This document shows positions 43,358 through 52,286 of a DNA stretch of 64,000 nucleotides, piece by piece. This DNA comes from Virgibacillus_O sediminis (lineage in GTDB: Bacteria > Bacillota > Bacilli > Bacillales > Amphibacillaceae). The stretch's first letter is position 1; each line of letters begins with the position of its first letter. The notes beneath the pieces are model-generated. The model had not been told where the DNA came from and searched no databases. It saw only the letters and a program-made list of their open reading frames with translations. The translations under genes were made by a program, and so were the position numbers. The stretch covers positions 141,780-205,779 of the forward strand of contig NZ_JBHRRZ010000039.1 in the NCBI RefSeq assembly GCF_042643265.1. Reading direction: 5' to 3'.

Positions 43358-43835
43358 TCCGATGGTCCAACAGATAACGGAACTGGGCTGTCCGCTGCAC
43401 TTGATTAAGCATCGATCCATAGGAAACCTTCAGAACAATCCTTTTGCCATTATGAAAGAGGATTTCTGTACAGTTGTCGGGAGCCTTGTTAACTTGGTCG
43501 ATATGCGAGTGGGCGATCCATGAACATTTCGGATTTGATGGTGAAGTTGTCGGGAAGAAGTACATCCCGCTGGAGGGGTCGATAGAAATTGGAGCCTTAT
43601 GGGTAATGCCGCAAATCTCACGCGTACCATCCTGCCTTCCTTTCAGGCTGGAGCCAAGATATTTGCAGGCATCGTTCATTACCTTGCTGGGGGAAGCTTC
43701 GATGGTATATTCCAGCTCTTCTTCTAGGACGTAGGAGGCACCATCTTTATTTCCTTGCGGCTTGGCAATGACCGCCATGGTCAATGGAGTAATTTCGTAG
43801 GATGGGATGTAGAAGTCTTTAAACAATAGAATCAT
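43305..43835 (-). CDS. comK: Competence transcription factor ComK
   Basis: ComK is the master activator of DNA-uptake genes. The 176-residue protein shows the family segments YEITPLTMAVI, SSLKGRQDGTREI, ISHK-like ITHKAPISIDPSSGMYFFPT, CSWIAHSHI and NQVQRTAQFR. It is shorter at the C-terminus than B. subtilis ComK (192), so the MecA-binding tail may differ. ATG 43835 has GGAAAGGA almost touching it; the in-frame TTG at 43826 has better spacing and may be the true start. A hairpin covers that ribosome binding site. yhjD lies beside it, as in B. subtilis. Confidence 0.92.
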   Translation of the reverse strand: MILLFKDFYIPSYEITPLTMAVIAKPQGNKDGASYVLEEELEYTIEASPSKVMNDACKYLGSSLKGRQDGTREICGITHKAPISIDPSSGMYFFPTTSPSNPKCSWIAHSHIDQVNKAPDNCTEILFHNGKRIVLKVSYGSMLNQVQRTAQFRYLLDHRIKYLQRHAADLVAEPQP

Positions 43836-43857
43836 TCCTTTCCGTTATGGAAAAGGA
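43836..43857 (-). promoter_or_regulatory. Hairpin covering the comK ribosome binding site
   Basis: On the transcript CCTTTTCC (43856-43849), loop AUAAC, GGAAAGG (43843-43837) would pair, burying the Shine-Dalgarno sequence one base before the AUG. It may limit comK translation. Confidence 0.4.
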
Positions 43858-43954
43858 AGCGGCTAACATAAATCTATCAAATTTTCAGATAAAAAGATAG
43901 TAAAAAGCTGCAAATATCTCTTGATTCTTTTATTATGGATTTTATGATACCACA

Positions 43955-44052
43955 GGAGGAAGGGCCTGGATGGAGCCCCGAGATCGATAGCACTCGGAGG
44001 CTCACAGCCACCCGGGGAAATGGAAATATATTTCAGGCAGCGGTTGTCTCCA
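43955..44052. repeat. Structured intergenic repeat, diverged copy F
   Basis: The segment AGGAGGAAGGGCCTGG, then GATAGCACTCGGAGGCTCAC, AGCCACCCGGGGAAA and ATATATTTCAGGCAGCGG follows the core of copies A-C in order, with many substitutions. The first arm is barely recognisable (AAATATCTC near 43913). It lies downstream of lplJ and upstream of comK. No other gene is seen in 43858-44104. Confidence 0.65.
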
Positions 44053-44104
44053 CTGGCCAAAATGATGTTCGGCTTTCCTAAAGCACTTTTCCCCAACCTA
44101 ATCA

Positions 44105-45100
44105 TTAGTAGATTAAGCTGAGAAAATCTTCTTTGGAGATTTTACCGAGATAATGGGACACATCCACATCGGCAAGCGCTTCTTCAAGAGCCTTGCGTTC
44201 GTGGCGGGTGCCCGTCACTTTGTCTTCTAGTTCGGCAATGTTGCCCATGCCGAAGAAGTCCCCGTAAATCTTGCAATTTTCGATAATGCCTTTTTTGACA
44301 TCCAAGCGCACATCTACGAACCCTGCCGGGAATTTATGGGACTCCCGCACATTATATGCTGGGGATTTACCATAATTCCATTCCCATTTCTGGTATCTCT
44401 CTTCCGAAATTTTATGGATGTTCTCCCAGTCTTCATCTGTCAACCTATATTCCGGAACATCCTTCACATCCTCCACATCGAAGACATGACGCAGAATCAG
44501 TTCCTTGAATTCGTCCATCGAAATTTTCTCATCCAAGTATTCGGAGATGTTGGCCACCCGGCTGCGGATGGATTTGATCCCCTTGGATTCGATCTTTTCC
44601 TTTCTGACATTCAAGGCTTCGACCACATTTTCAATTTCCGAGTCCAGCATCAGTGTGCCATGGCTGAACATCCTTCCACGGGTGGAGAACATCGCATTCC
44701 CCGATATTTTGCGCCCTTCAACGGCAAGGTCATTTCTTCCTTGCATCTCCGCAGGGACTCCCAGCTTATTTAAAGCATCTACAATCGGCTGGGTGAATTT
44801 CTGGAAATTCTGGAAGCTTTCGCCGTCATCTTTGGTGATGAAGCTGAAATTCAGATTCTGCTCATCATGATAGACGGCTCCCCCGCCGGATAATCGGCGC
44901 ACCACCTTGATACCATTCTTATCCACATATTCGGTATTGATCTCTTCGACTGAGTTCTGGTTCCTGCCGATGATGATGGATGGCTGGTTGACATAGAACA
45001 GCAGGTATGTATCCTTCTCTCCGAAGTTTTCCAAGATATATTCTTCAATTGCCAGATTGATCATTGGATCAGTAATTCCCTGATTATCGATAAACTTCAC
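44105..45100 (-). CDS. lplJ: Lipoate-protein ligase
   Basis: LplJ ligates free lipoate or octanoate to E2 and GcvH proteins. The 331-residue length equals that of B. subtilis LplJ. Signature segments are VVRRLSGGGAVYHD, GRKISGNAMF and SHGTLMLD in the ligase domain, followed by the C-terminal accessory domain. The start is GTG at 45100 with AGGAGGAAGG upstream. The pair lplJ-yhfI is conserved in Bacillus. Confidence 0.95.
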   Translation of the reverse strand: MKFIDNQGITDPMINLAIEEYILENFGEKDTYLLFYVNQPSIIIGRNQNSVEEINTEYVDKNGIKVVRRLSGGGAVYHDEQNLNFSFITKDDGESFQNFQKFTQPIVDALNKLGVPAEMQGRNDLAVEGRKISGNAMFSTRGRMFSHGTLMLDSEIENVVEALNVRKEKIESKGIKSIRSRVANISEYLDEKISMDEFKELILRHVFDVEDVKDVPEYRLTDEDWENIHKISEERYQKWEWNYGKSPAYNVRESHKFPAGFVDVRLDVKKGIIENCKIYGDFFGMGNIAELEDKVTGTRHERKALEEALADVDVSHYLGKISKEDFLSLIY

Positions 45101-45178
45101 TGTTTCCTTCCTCCTCTGCAATCATGATGTTCTACATCAAGTGTAAGTTAAAAGTCCCCCATAATCAAAGATAATCCC

Positions 45179-45910
45179 TCATTTTTCCCATACCATCCCT
45201 TCCTTTGCCAGGTCCGTTCTGCCGCTGTATACCTCCTTTGCCTCCCGTACGAGCTGCCGGTTGTCCCCGTACTGTGGCAAATGACTCAGCAGCAGCTCTC
45301 GCGCGCCGGCTTCTTCTGCAATGCGTCCGCCTTCCCTGCTTGTCATATGGCCTGCTTTGGAACCATCCTGCTCTGCGTAGAGATTGCAATCGGTGATCAA
45401 TAGATCGGCATTGTTTGCAAAAGGTATCCACTCCGGTTGATAGGCTGTATCTGCCGTATAGACTAGGACACTTTCCCCGTCACTGATGCGCATGCCATAG
45501 CATGGTACAGGGTGAATCGATTTCTGGAAACTGATCTCAAATGGGCCTATTTTCAGTTTGTCAGATGGGTCATACGGAATCCCCTTTGTATATTCATGGG
45601 TGAGTGATGCAAATCCTTCCCTGTCTTCCTGATGGCCATAAATCGGCAGAACATCTTTTGCTCCTGTCACAAATGACCGGACGAGCCGTGAATATTGCAG
45701 GACACCAATATCGGCTACATGGTCCTGATGATAATGGGAAAGGATGACGGCATCCAGTTCATCCAGCTGCTTGTACTTCTGCAGTTTGGATAAAGATCCG
45801 CTTCCCGCATCAATCAGCAGGGAAAAATCATCTTTTTCCAGTAAATAGGAGGAAGTTGCTCCATCCGGTGCCGGATAGCCTCCCCACACACCGATAACGG
45901 TTAATTTCAT
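45179..45910 (-). CDS. yhfI: Metallo-beta-lactamase-fold hydrolase
   Basis: The 243-residue protein is a single MBL domain close to the RNase Z/YhfI group. The metal site HYHQDH includes His59-region residues His59, His61, Asp63 and His64; further ligands are in the CYGMRISDG and YTADTAY region and HLP at the end. The substrate is unknown. It precedes lplJ by 78 bp on the same strand and is divergent from yhfH. Confidence 0.92.
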   Translation of the reverse strand: MKLTVIGVWGGYPAPDGATSSYLLEKDDFSLLIDAGSGSLSKLQKYKQLDELDAVILSHYHQDHVADIGVLQYSRLVRSFVTGAKDVLPIYGHQEDREGFASLTHEYTKGIPYDPSDKLKIGPFEISFQKSIHPVPCYGMRISDGESVLVYTADTAYQPEWIPFANNADLLITDCNLYAEQDGSKAGHMTSREGGRIAEEAGARELLLSHLPQYGDNRQLVREAKEVYSGRTDLAKEGMVWEK

Positions 45911-45951
45911 GAAAAATCACTCCATTTTTTTAAATTTGTTGTAACACAGTG

Positions 45952-45981
45952 TTGACACATCGAATACTGTTGTATTACAAT
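45952..45981 (+). promoter_or_regulatory. Sigma-A promoter of yhfH
   Basis: A perfect TTGACA (45952-45957), an 18-bp spacer and TACAAT (45976-45981) lie 29 bp ahead of the yhfH start. Two short inverted repeats (AACAC/GTGTT and TTGTA/TACAA) overlap it and could be operators. Confidence 0.7.
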
Positions 45982-46010
45982 GAGAACAACCACTTAAAGG
46001 AGAGGATCAC

Positions 46011-46139
46011 ATGCAAAACGTAATTGAATTTTTCAGAACGTTGCCTAAAAAGAAATGCAAGCAATGTGGAAGCGATATTGTCGAGAAAGCGGATTGCTAC
46101 GGAAACTTGTGTGACGAATGTGACCATCCAGCTAGATAA
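46011..46139 (+). CDS. yhfH: YhfH family small four-cysteine protein
   Basis: The 42-residue protein has two CxxC pairs (KCKQCG and LCDECD) and the segment EKADCYGN, matching the YhfH family, a probable zinc ribbon of unknown function. AAAGGAGAGG precedes the ATG. It lies divergent from yhfI, the place expected from B. subtilis. Confidence 0.8.
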   Translation: MQNVIEFFRTLPKKKCKQCGSDIVEKADCYGNLCDECDHPAR

Positions 46140-46230
46140 GATAAATAAGATAGATACTGTCCCGGGGGAAAGACAACCAGTCGGGATTTATAACAACAAT
46201 TCTACTGTACTATAACAAATACTAAAATTC

Positions 46231-46263
46231 TACCGGCAGCTTATATAGCTGCCGTATTTTTAT
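46231..46263 (+). terminator. Terminator of yhfH
   Basis: CGGCAGCT and AGCTGCCG form the stem, followed by TATTTTTA. Confidence 0.8.
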
Positions 46264-46310
46264 GGAATCATCCCGGACTCACGCCGATTCTTTGCCCTCT
46301 CCCTAAATTA

Positions 46311-46340
46311 TTATCATTTCATTATTGTTTTTATTATAAT
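46311..46340 (+). promoter_or_regulatory. Possible sigma-A promoter of pepF
   Basis: TTATCA (46311-46316), an 18-bp spacer and TATAAT (46335-46340) lie 38 bp ahead of pepF in an AT-rich tract. Confidence 0.4.
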
Positions 46341-46378
46341 AATTAGAGTGCCGAATTAATAAGGAAGGGGTTTTTATT

Positions 46379-48190
46379 ATGACAGAATCTGCCGACAGAC
46401 GGACGCGCAGCCAAGTGCCGGAAGAACAAACATGGGATTTGACTGATCTGTTCCCGAATCATGGGGAATGGGAAAAAGAATTGGAAGCAATCCAGAAAGA
46501 CGTTGAACATGTAACTGCATATAAAGGGAAACTGACCGCCGATCCGGATACACTGCTTAAAGGGCTTCAGGCACAGGAGGAATTCGAGCAGCGTGCCATC
46601 CGCGTAGCTACCCATGCCAATCTTCGCGCCAATGCAGATGGCTCCGACCCTGACAACCAGCGGGATGCTGCCAAGGTGGGTGCCGCTATGGCCAAAATCA
46701 GCTCCAAGCTGGCCTTCATCCAATCCGAATTGCTTCAACTGTCCAAGGAAACGATGGAAGACTATCTGTCCAAGCAGCCAAAGCTGAAAACCTATCGGAA
46801 GGTGCTGGAGGACATTGCCGAAGAGAAGCCTTATTCCTTGGCACCTGAAATAGAGGAAACACTGGCTGCCCTTAGTGAGGTACATAATGCGCCGTATATG
46901 ATCTACCAGCGCAGCAAATCATCGGACATGGTTTTCGACTCGATAACCGACGAAGAAGGAAATGAGCAGCCAATGTCTGCTGCCCTCTATGAGGACCGCT
47001 ATGAATTTACATCCGATACAACAGCACGCCGTAATGCCTATGATTCTTTTATCCATACACTGAACCAATATAAAAACACCTTTGCCGCTACCTATGCAAC
47101 GGAGGTGACAAAAGAAGTGACTATGGCGCGGCTGCGCGGTTACGATTCCGTCACCGATATGCTGCTGCAGCCACAGCAGGTAACCAAAGAGATGTACCAT
47201 AACCAGCTGGATGTCATCCAGAAAGAACTTACACCGCATATGCGCCGGTTCGCAAAACTCAAGCAAGAAAAACTGGGGCTGGATGAAATGAGGGTTCCAG
47301 ATCTAAAAGCACCGCTTGACCCAGAGTTCAATCCAAAGACCACCTATGAAGAAGCAACCTCCACCATCCTGGAAGCACTCGAGATCATGGGTCCGGAATA
47401 TCTCGATATAATGAAGAGAGGTGTCAGTGAACGCTGGGTGGACCGATCGGACAATGTGGGGAAAGCAACTGGGGCATTCTGTTCCAGCCCTTATGGTGTC
47501 CATCCGTATATACTGATCACTTGGACCGACACGATGCGGGGGGCATTTGTCCTGGCGCACGAACTAGGGCATGCAGGACATTTCTACCTTGCCGGCCAAA
47601 ATCAGAACTTGTTTAATACACGTGCTTCCACCTACTTTATCGAAGCACCTTCCACCATGAATGAATTGCTTCTGGCCGATCATCTGCTGCAGAAGACAAC
47701 GGATAAACGGATGAAACGCTGGGTGATCACCCAATTGCTGGGGACCTACTACCACAATTTTGTGACACATCTGTTAGAGGGTGAATTCCAGCGCAGAGTT
47801 TATGACTTGGCAGAACAGGGCACACCGCTTACTGCCGCTGTTTTATCACAGCAAAAACAGGAGGCCTTGGAAAACTTCTGGGGCGATGCGGTAACCTTTG
47901 ATGAAGGAGCCGGCCTGACGTGGATGCGCCAGCCCCATTACTATATGGGACTTTATCCATACACCTACTCTGCTGGATTAACTGTCTCTACGGCTATGGC
48001 GAAGAACATCAGGGAAGAAGGCCAGCCAGCCGTCGACCGCTGGCTGGAAGTGCTGAAAGCCGGAGGCACCAAAAAACCGCTCGACCTAGCTAAACAGGCA
48101 GGCGTCGACATGTCCAATCCGGATGCTGTCAGAGAGGCCGTTGCCTATGTAGGCTCCCTTGTAGATCAGCTGGAGGAAAGCTATCAGTGA
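46379..48190 (+). CDS. pepF: Oligoendopeptidase F
   Basis: PepF is a cytoplasmic M3B zinc peptidase that degrades oligopeptides. The 603-residue length is standard. The zinc motif HELGHAGH begins at His394, with the third ligand region in APSTMNELLLAD. The N-terminal pattern EEQTWDLTDLFP is typical. The ATG has GGAAGGGG upstream. In some Bacilli PepF influences competence or sporulation; here it is monocistronic, followed by a strong terminator. Confidence 0.96.
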   Translation: MTESADRRTRSQVPEEQTWDLTDLFPNHGEWEKELEAIQKDVEHVTAYKGKLTADPDTLLKGLQAQEEFEQRAIRVATHANLRANADGSDPDNQRDAAKVGAAMAKISSKLAFIQSELLQLSKETMEDYLSKQPKLKTYRKVLEDIAEEKPYSLAPEIEETLAALSEVHNAPYMIYQRSKSSDMVFDSITDEEGNEQPMSAALYEDRYEFTSDTTARRNAYDSFIHTLNQYKNTFAATYATEVTKEVTMARLRGYDSVTDMLLQPQQVTKEMYHNQLDVIQKELTPHMRRFAKLKQEKLGLDEMRVPDLKAPLDPEFNPKTTYEEATSTILEALEIMGPEYLDIMKRGVSERWVDRSDNVGKATGAFCSSPYGVHPYILITWTDTMRGAFVLAHELGHAGHFYLAGQNQNLFNTRASTYFIEAPSTMNELLLADHLLQKTTDKRMKRWVITQLLGTYYHNFVTHLLEGEFQRRVYDLAEQGTPLTAAVLSQQKQEALENFWGDAVTFDEGAGLTWMRQPHYYMGLYPYTYSAGLTVSTAMAKNIREEGQPAVDRWLEVLKAGGTKKPLDLAKQAGVDMSNPDAVREAVAYVGSLVDQLEESYQ

Positions 48191-48207
48191 TGAAATAATG
48201 CATAAGT

Positions 48208-48235
48208 AAAACGGCCGGGATCCCGGCCGTTTTTC
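48208..48235 (+). terminator. Terminator of pepF
   Basis: A perfect palindrome (AAAACGGCCGGGA with its complement, 48208-48233) ends in TTTTT. Confidence 0.95.
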
Positions 48236-48246
48236 TGCATAAGGGA

Positions 48247-48501
48247 GGTTGGACTACAATTGAGTAACAAGGAACAAAACTAACTATTCAACTCAACAGA
48301 CGGATAATCCACTCAATTAGCGGAGGAAATATGTGCAGACTCCAGCGGGAGGACAGGCCTAGGCGAGACACCGCAGTGCGCTAGAACGAAGGTGGCTCTC
48401 CAGCCGCCGGCGGAAAGCGAAGCATATTTCCGAAGCGGCTAACTCTACTAAACAATATTTCTAGTTTGTCCGATTTTCTCATTTCATTTTTGTATAAGTA
48501 A
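48247..48501. repeat. Structured intergenic repeat, tandem copy C1
   Basis: This is the first of two direct copies with a period of 255 bp (for example ACTACAAT at 48253 and 48508; CGGAGGAAAT at 48321 and 48576). The core is 48325-48431, bounded by GGAAATATG and GCATATTTCC. It lies between convergent pepF and hemY. Confidence 0.85.
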
Positions 48502-48756
48502 GATTGCACTACAATGGAATAACAAGGAACAAAACTAGCTGTTCAACGCAACAGACGGATAATCCACTCAATTAGCGGAGGAAATATACGTAGACTCCTG
48601 CGACAGGAAAGGCCTAGGCGAGACACCGTAGTGCGAAGCACAAGGTGGCTCACAGCCGTCAGCGGAAAGCGAAGTATATTTCTGAAACGGTTATTTTCAC
48701 CAACCACAACATTTCTCCCTATCCAAAAAAACATCGGTACAAAGCAATTATGCTTC
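48502..48756. repeat. Structured intergenic repeat, tandem copy C2
   Basis: The core 48580-48683 is bounded by GGAAATATAC and GTATATTTCT. Compared with copies A and B, the G-C pair at the end of the arm has become A-T on both sides, so pairing is kept. A CTAT microsatellite follows at about 48768-48783 and runs into the hemY stop codon. Confidence 0.85.
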
Positions 48757-48779
48757 ATACCGGCTTTCTATCTATCTAT

Positions 48780-50183
48780 CTATTCTTTCAAGAAGTCCAA
48801 TGCATTCATCACTGCCTGTTCCCCTTGCTCGATACAATCCGGAATCCCGCCGCCTTCATAAGAGGCACCTGCAAGATAAACACCGGGCAGATGGTCTGCC
48901 ATATTTGCACGAACTTCGGCAAGACGTTCGATATGTCCGACATGGTATTGCGGCCGTCCATTTTTCCATCTGGTAATGACCCTGAACTCCGGCTTCCCTT
49001 TGATCTTCATCACTTTTTTCAAGTCCTTCAGTACAATATCCGTAATTTCATCATCGGATAAGTCGACGATCTCCTCGTCACCTGGACGGCCCACATAGCA
49101 GCGCAGGAGGGCTTTCCCTTCCGGTGCTGTGGAAGGCCATTTTTTATGTGTCCAAGTACAAGCAGTAATCCGGTAGTCACTGTTTCTCGACACAAGAAAG
49201 CCTGTTCCATCGATATCCTTCTTGAGTGCCGACCGATCAAATGCCAACACGACATTAGCTGTTGAAACAGATGGCACGTCTTGGAAGACCTTGAAGAAAT
49301 CATACTGGCTGAACATCCGCGGTACGGCCGAATGGGGAGTGGTGGATATGACAGCATCCGCTTTATAGACCGTCCCATCACTGAGAAGCAAATGATAAAC
49401 ATCTTCCTTCTTCTCTATGTGATCCACCGCCGTGTTCAGCTGAACAGTCCCCTCCTCCAACTCATCAATCAGTCGCGCAACAAGTGTGTCCAGCCCTCCC
49501 TCATAGGAGAAAAAGGCACTGGCCGACTTGTTGCCGGCATTTTTCTTGGGTGCCGGCATAGTTTTGCGGAGGCCTTTCATGACACTCCCATATTCTTGCT
49601 CCAGCTTATGGAACATAGGATAGGTGGCTTTCAAGCTCATTTTGTCGATATCTCCAGATTGGATGCCGGACAGCAATGCATCCACTTGGTTCACAAGCAG
49701 CTCATCACCAAATCGGCGCCGGAAAAATTGACCAAGGGACTGGTCTCCGTCTTCCTTCCCTTTAGGAACGAGCGGTTCCATCATCGCCCTCAGCTTGCCT
49801 TTCATGGAGACAAGTTGCGTAGAGCGGATGGATTTCCCTGTTTTCGGGATGCCCATGAAAGTTTCTTTCGGCATTGGATAGAGTTTGCGCTTCATCAGCA
49901 TGAAAGACTGGCCTGTCGCATTGTGGACGACTTTATTTTCCAAGCCCAGTTCCTTTGTTAGCTTCACGGCAGGCTGCTTTCTGGCAAGCAATGAGTCCGG
50001 CCCTTGCTCTATGGTAAACCCATCCCGCTTCAGAGTCTTGATTTTTCCGCCGAGACGATGGTCGGATTCTATCAATTTTATATCATATGGAAGTTTCTGT
50101 TCCCTGATTTCTTTTTGAAGGTAGTAAGCAGCGGAAAGCCCGGTGATTCCGCCGGCGATCACAGCTATTTTTTTACGCTTCAT
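48780..50183 (-). CDS. hemY: Coproporphyrinogen III/protoporphyrinogen IX oxidase
   Basis: HemY (CgoX) is the FAD enzyme that oxidises coproporphyrinogen III in the Gram-positive heme route. The 467-residue protein matches B. subtilis HemY over its length: IEQGPDSLLARK, ATGQSFMLMKR, QSLGQFFRRRFGDEL and GVYLAGASYEGGGIPDCIEQG. In the N-terminal FAD loop the first Gly of GxGxxG is Ala10 (AGGITGL), a mild deviation. Its start overlaps the hemH stop by 4 nt. Confidence 0.96.
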   Translation of the reverse strand: MKRKKIAVIAGGITGLSAAYYLQKEIREQKLPYDIKLIESDHRLGGKIKTLKRDGFTIEQGPDSLLARKQPAVKLTKELGLENKVVHNATGQSFMLMKRKLYPMPKETFMGIPKTGKSIRSTQLVSMKGKLRAMMEPLVPKGKEDGDQSLGQFFRRRFGDELLVNQVDALLSGIQSGDIDKMSLKATYPMFHKLEQEYGSVMKGLRKTMPAPKKNAGNKSASAFFSYEGGLDTLVARLIDELEEGTVQLNTAVDHIEKKEDVYHLLLSDGTVYKADAVISTTPHSAVPRMFSQYDFFKVFQDVPSVSTANVVLAFDRSALKKDIDGTGFLVSRNSDYRITACTWTHKKWPSTAPEGKALLRCYVGRPGDEEIVDLSDDEITDIVLKDLKKVMKIKGKPEFRVITRWKNGRPQYHVGHIERLAEVRANMADHLPGVYLAGASYEGGGIPDCIEQGEQAVMNALDFLKE

Positions 50184-51115
50184 TTCACTTCACGCACTTT
50201 GTCCATTACGACTTTCGCCAATGTATCGATGAATAGCGGGTGGACATTGGGCATGTCCGGGCGGTGGTAATTGGCACCCAGTTCATCACAGACAACTTTG
50301 CATTCATAATCATTATCATAAAGCACTTCCAGATGATCGGCGATAAAACCTACAGGAGCATAGACGAAAGAACGATATCCTTTCTGTTCGTAAAGGTCGC
50401 GGGTAAGATCCTGTACATCCGGTCCAAGCCAAGGATCGGGAGTGTTCCCTTCACTTTGCCAGCCCAGTTCGTAATTTTCAATGCCTGCTTCTCTGGCAAT
50501 CAAGTCGGCCGTTTCCTTCAATTGATCCGGATATGGGTCGCCGTTTTGCAGGATTTTCTCAGGCAGGCTGTGTGCAGAGACGATCAGTACTGCCTTATCA
50601 CGCTCGTCCTGCGGCATATCGGCATATATTTTCTTGATTCCATCCGCCCAGAACTTGATAAATCCTTCTTCTGCATACCAGCTTTCCACCGACCGGATGG
50701 TAATACCATGCTTGGCGGCTTCTTCGCTGGCCCTTGAATTATAAGACTTCACGCTGAAGGTGGAATAGTGCGGGGCAAGTACAAGGGATACCGCCTCAGT
50801 GATTCCGTCCTTTGCCATCTCTTCCACGGCATCTTCAATGAATGGCTCAATATGCTTCAGGCCGATATATACGTTAAACTCATACTCATTTTGTGCTTCA
50901 TTCAGATTAGCTTCCAATGCATGGGCCTGTTGCTCGGTGGTCTTTGCCAAAGGAGAAATTCCACCGATTGCTTTGTACCGGTCCTTCAGATCCTGCAATG
51001 CGTCTTCCGCAGGTTTTCTTCCATGACGGATATGAGTATAATAACGTTCGATATCCTCTTCCTTATATGGAGTTCCATACGCCATTACGAGTAAACCCAT
51101 TTTTTGTTTTGCCAT
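50180..51115 (-). CDS. hemH: Coproporphyrin III ferrochelatase
   Basis: HemH (CpfC) inserts iron into the porphyrin. The 311-residue length matches the soluble B. subtilis enzyme. Conserved parts are GLLVMAYGTPYKEEDIERYY, the catalytic His in IVSAHSLPEKI and the Glu in FIADHLEVLYD. The ATG at 51115 follows GAGGTG; the GTG at 51124 would include that site. Middle gene of hemEHY. Confidence 0.96.
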   Translation of the reverse strand: MAKQKMGLLVMAYGTPYKEEDIERYYTHIRHGRKPAEDALQDLKDRYKAIGGISPLAKTTEQQAHALEANLNEAQNEYEFNVYIGLKHIEPFIEDAVEEMAKDGITEAVSLVLAPHYSTFSVKSYNSRASEEAAKHGITIRSVESWYAEEGFIKFWADGIKKIYADMPQDERDKAVLIVSAHSLPEKILQNGDPYPDQLKETADLIAREAGIENYELGWQSEGNTPDPWLGPDVQDLTRDLYEQKGYRSFVYAPVGFIADHLEVLYDNDYECKVVCDELGANYHRPDMPNVHPLFIDTLAKVVMDKVREVK

Positions 51116-51152
51116 TTTCAGCACCTCTTCTGTAATAATTCTAATCTGTCAG

Positions 51153-52187
51153 TTATCTCTTCGAATGTGAATGGATCAAATCTGTCAGCTTCTTCAATGT
51201 TGCCGGCTGAATATCCGGGGTGACGCCATGGCCAAGATTGAAGACATGTCTGCCATCAACCATGCCTGCATCGAGGATGTCCTTGGTACGCTTCTCTATT
51301 AGATCCCATTCCGTAACAAGGATAGCTGGATCCAGATTTCCCTGCAATACCTTGGTAACCCCCATTGCTCTTGCCTCAGGAATAGAGGTACGCCAGTCCA
51401 GTCCGATGACATCGACAGGAAGGTCATTCCACTCTGTGAGCAGGTGCCCTGCCCCCACACCGAAAATGATCAGCGGTACATCATGCCGTTTGAGCTCCGA
51501 AAAGATCCTTGTCATTGCCGGCTTGATATACAGGCGGTAATCAGGAGCATTCAAGGCTCCAACCCAGGAATCAAAGATCTGGATGGCCCTTGCCCCTGCT
51601 TTTATTTGGGCCTCTACATATGTAATGGTCATATCCGCCAGCTTATCCATCAATGCAAACCATGCTTCCGGCTCCCGGTACATGAATGCTTTGGTTTTGC
51701 TGTAGTTCTTTGAGGGCCCGCCCTCAATCATATAACTTGCCAATGTAAAAGGGGCACCGCTGAAACCGATCAAGGGCACATCGAGCTGCTCCTCTGTGAG
51801 CAGGCGGATGGTATCAAGCACGTATGGTACATCTGCTTCTGGATTGATGGTGCCGAGCTTTTCCACGTCCTGATAGCTTTCTATCGGGTTATGTATAACC
51901 GGTCCTATCCCAGATTTAATCTCTACGTCCACACCAAGGGACGGCAGCGGTGACATGATATCCTTATAGAGGATAGCGGCATCTACGCCATAGTTCTCCA
52001 CCGGCAGCCGTGTCACATACGCACATAGCTCCGGCTGATGGGTTATTTCAAATAGGGAGTATTTCTCTTTCAGTTCTCTGTACTCCGGCTGGGAACGGCC
52101 GGCCTGGCGCATATACCAGGCCGGTGTATAGTCCACTGCCTCTCCCTTAAATGCTCGTAATATCGTATCGTTTATCTGTTTTGCCAT
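51153..52187 (-). CDS. hemE: Uroporphyrinogen decarboxylase
   Basis: HemE converts uroporphyrinogen III to coproporphyrinogen III. The 344-residue protein has the N-terminal signature PAWYMRQAGRSQPEY, then ILYKDIMSPLPSLG and FSGAPFTLASYMIEGG, and VFNLGHGVTP near the end. AAAGGGTGG precedes the ATG. First gene of hemEHY, 37 bp ahead of hemH. A promoter must lie in the 99-bp gap to pbpF; I see no clear one. Confidence 0.97.
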   Translation of the reverse strand: MAKQINDTILRAFKGEAVDYTPAWYMRQAGRSQPEYRELKEKYSLFEITHQPELCAYVTRLPVENYGVDAAILYKDIMSPLPSLGVDVEIKSGIGPVIHNPIESYQDVEKLGTINPEADVPYVLDTIRLLTEEQLDVPLIGFSGAPFTLASYMIEGGPSKNYSKTKAFMYREPEAWFALMDKLADMTITYVEAQIKAGARAIQIFDSWVGALNAPDYRLYIKPAMTRIFSELKRHDVPLIIFGVGAGHLLTEWNDLPVDVIGLDWRTSIPEARAMGVTKVLQGNLDPAILVTEWDLIEKRTKDILDAGMVDGRHVFNLGHGVTPDIQPATLKKLTDLIHSHSKR

Positions 52188-52286
52188 GTTTTTCCACCCT
52201 TTTCCAACTTCACTCCATTGTTAACTATAACCATTTAGCTGAAAGCTGTATAGGACAATGGACTGATTGTCATCATTTTGTCTAAA

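Noticed and set aside
43863..44105. 80-codon frame between comK and lplJ
   Set aside because: It runs through the diverged structured repeat (copy F) and overlaps the lplJ stop; no ribosome binding site.
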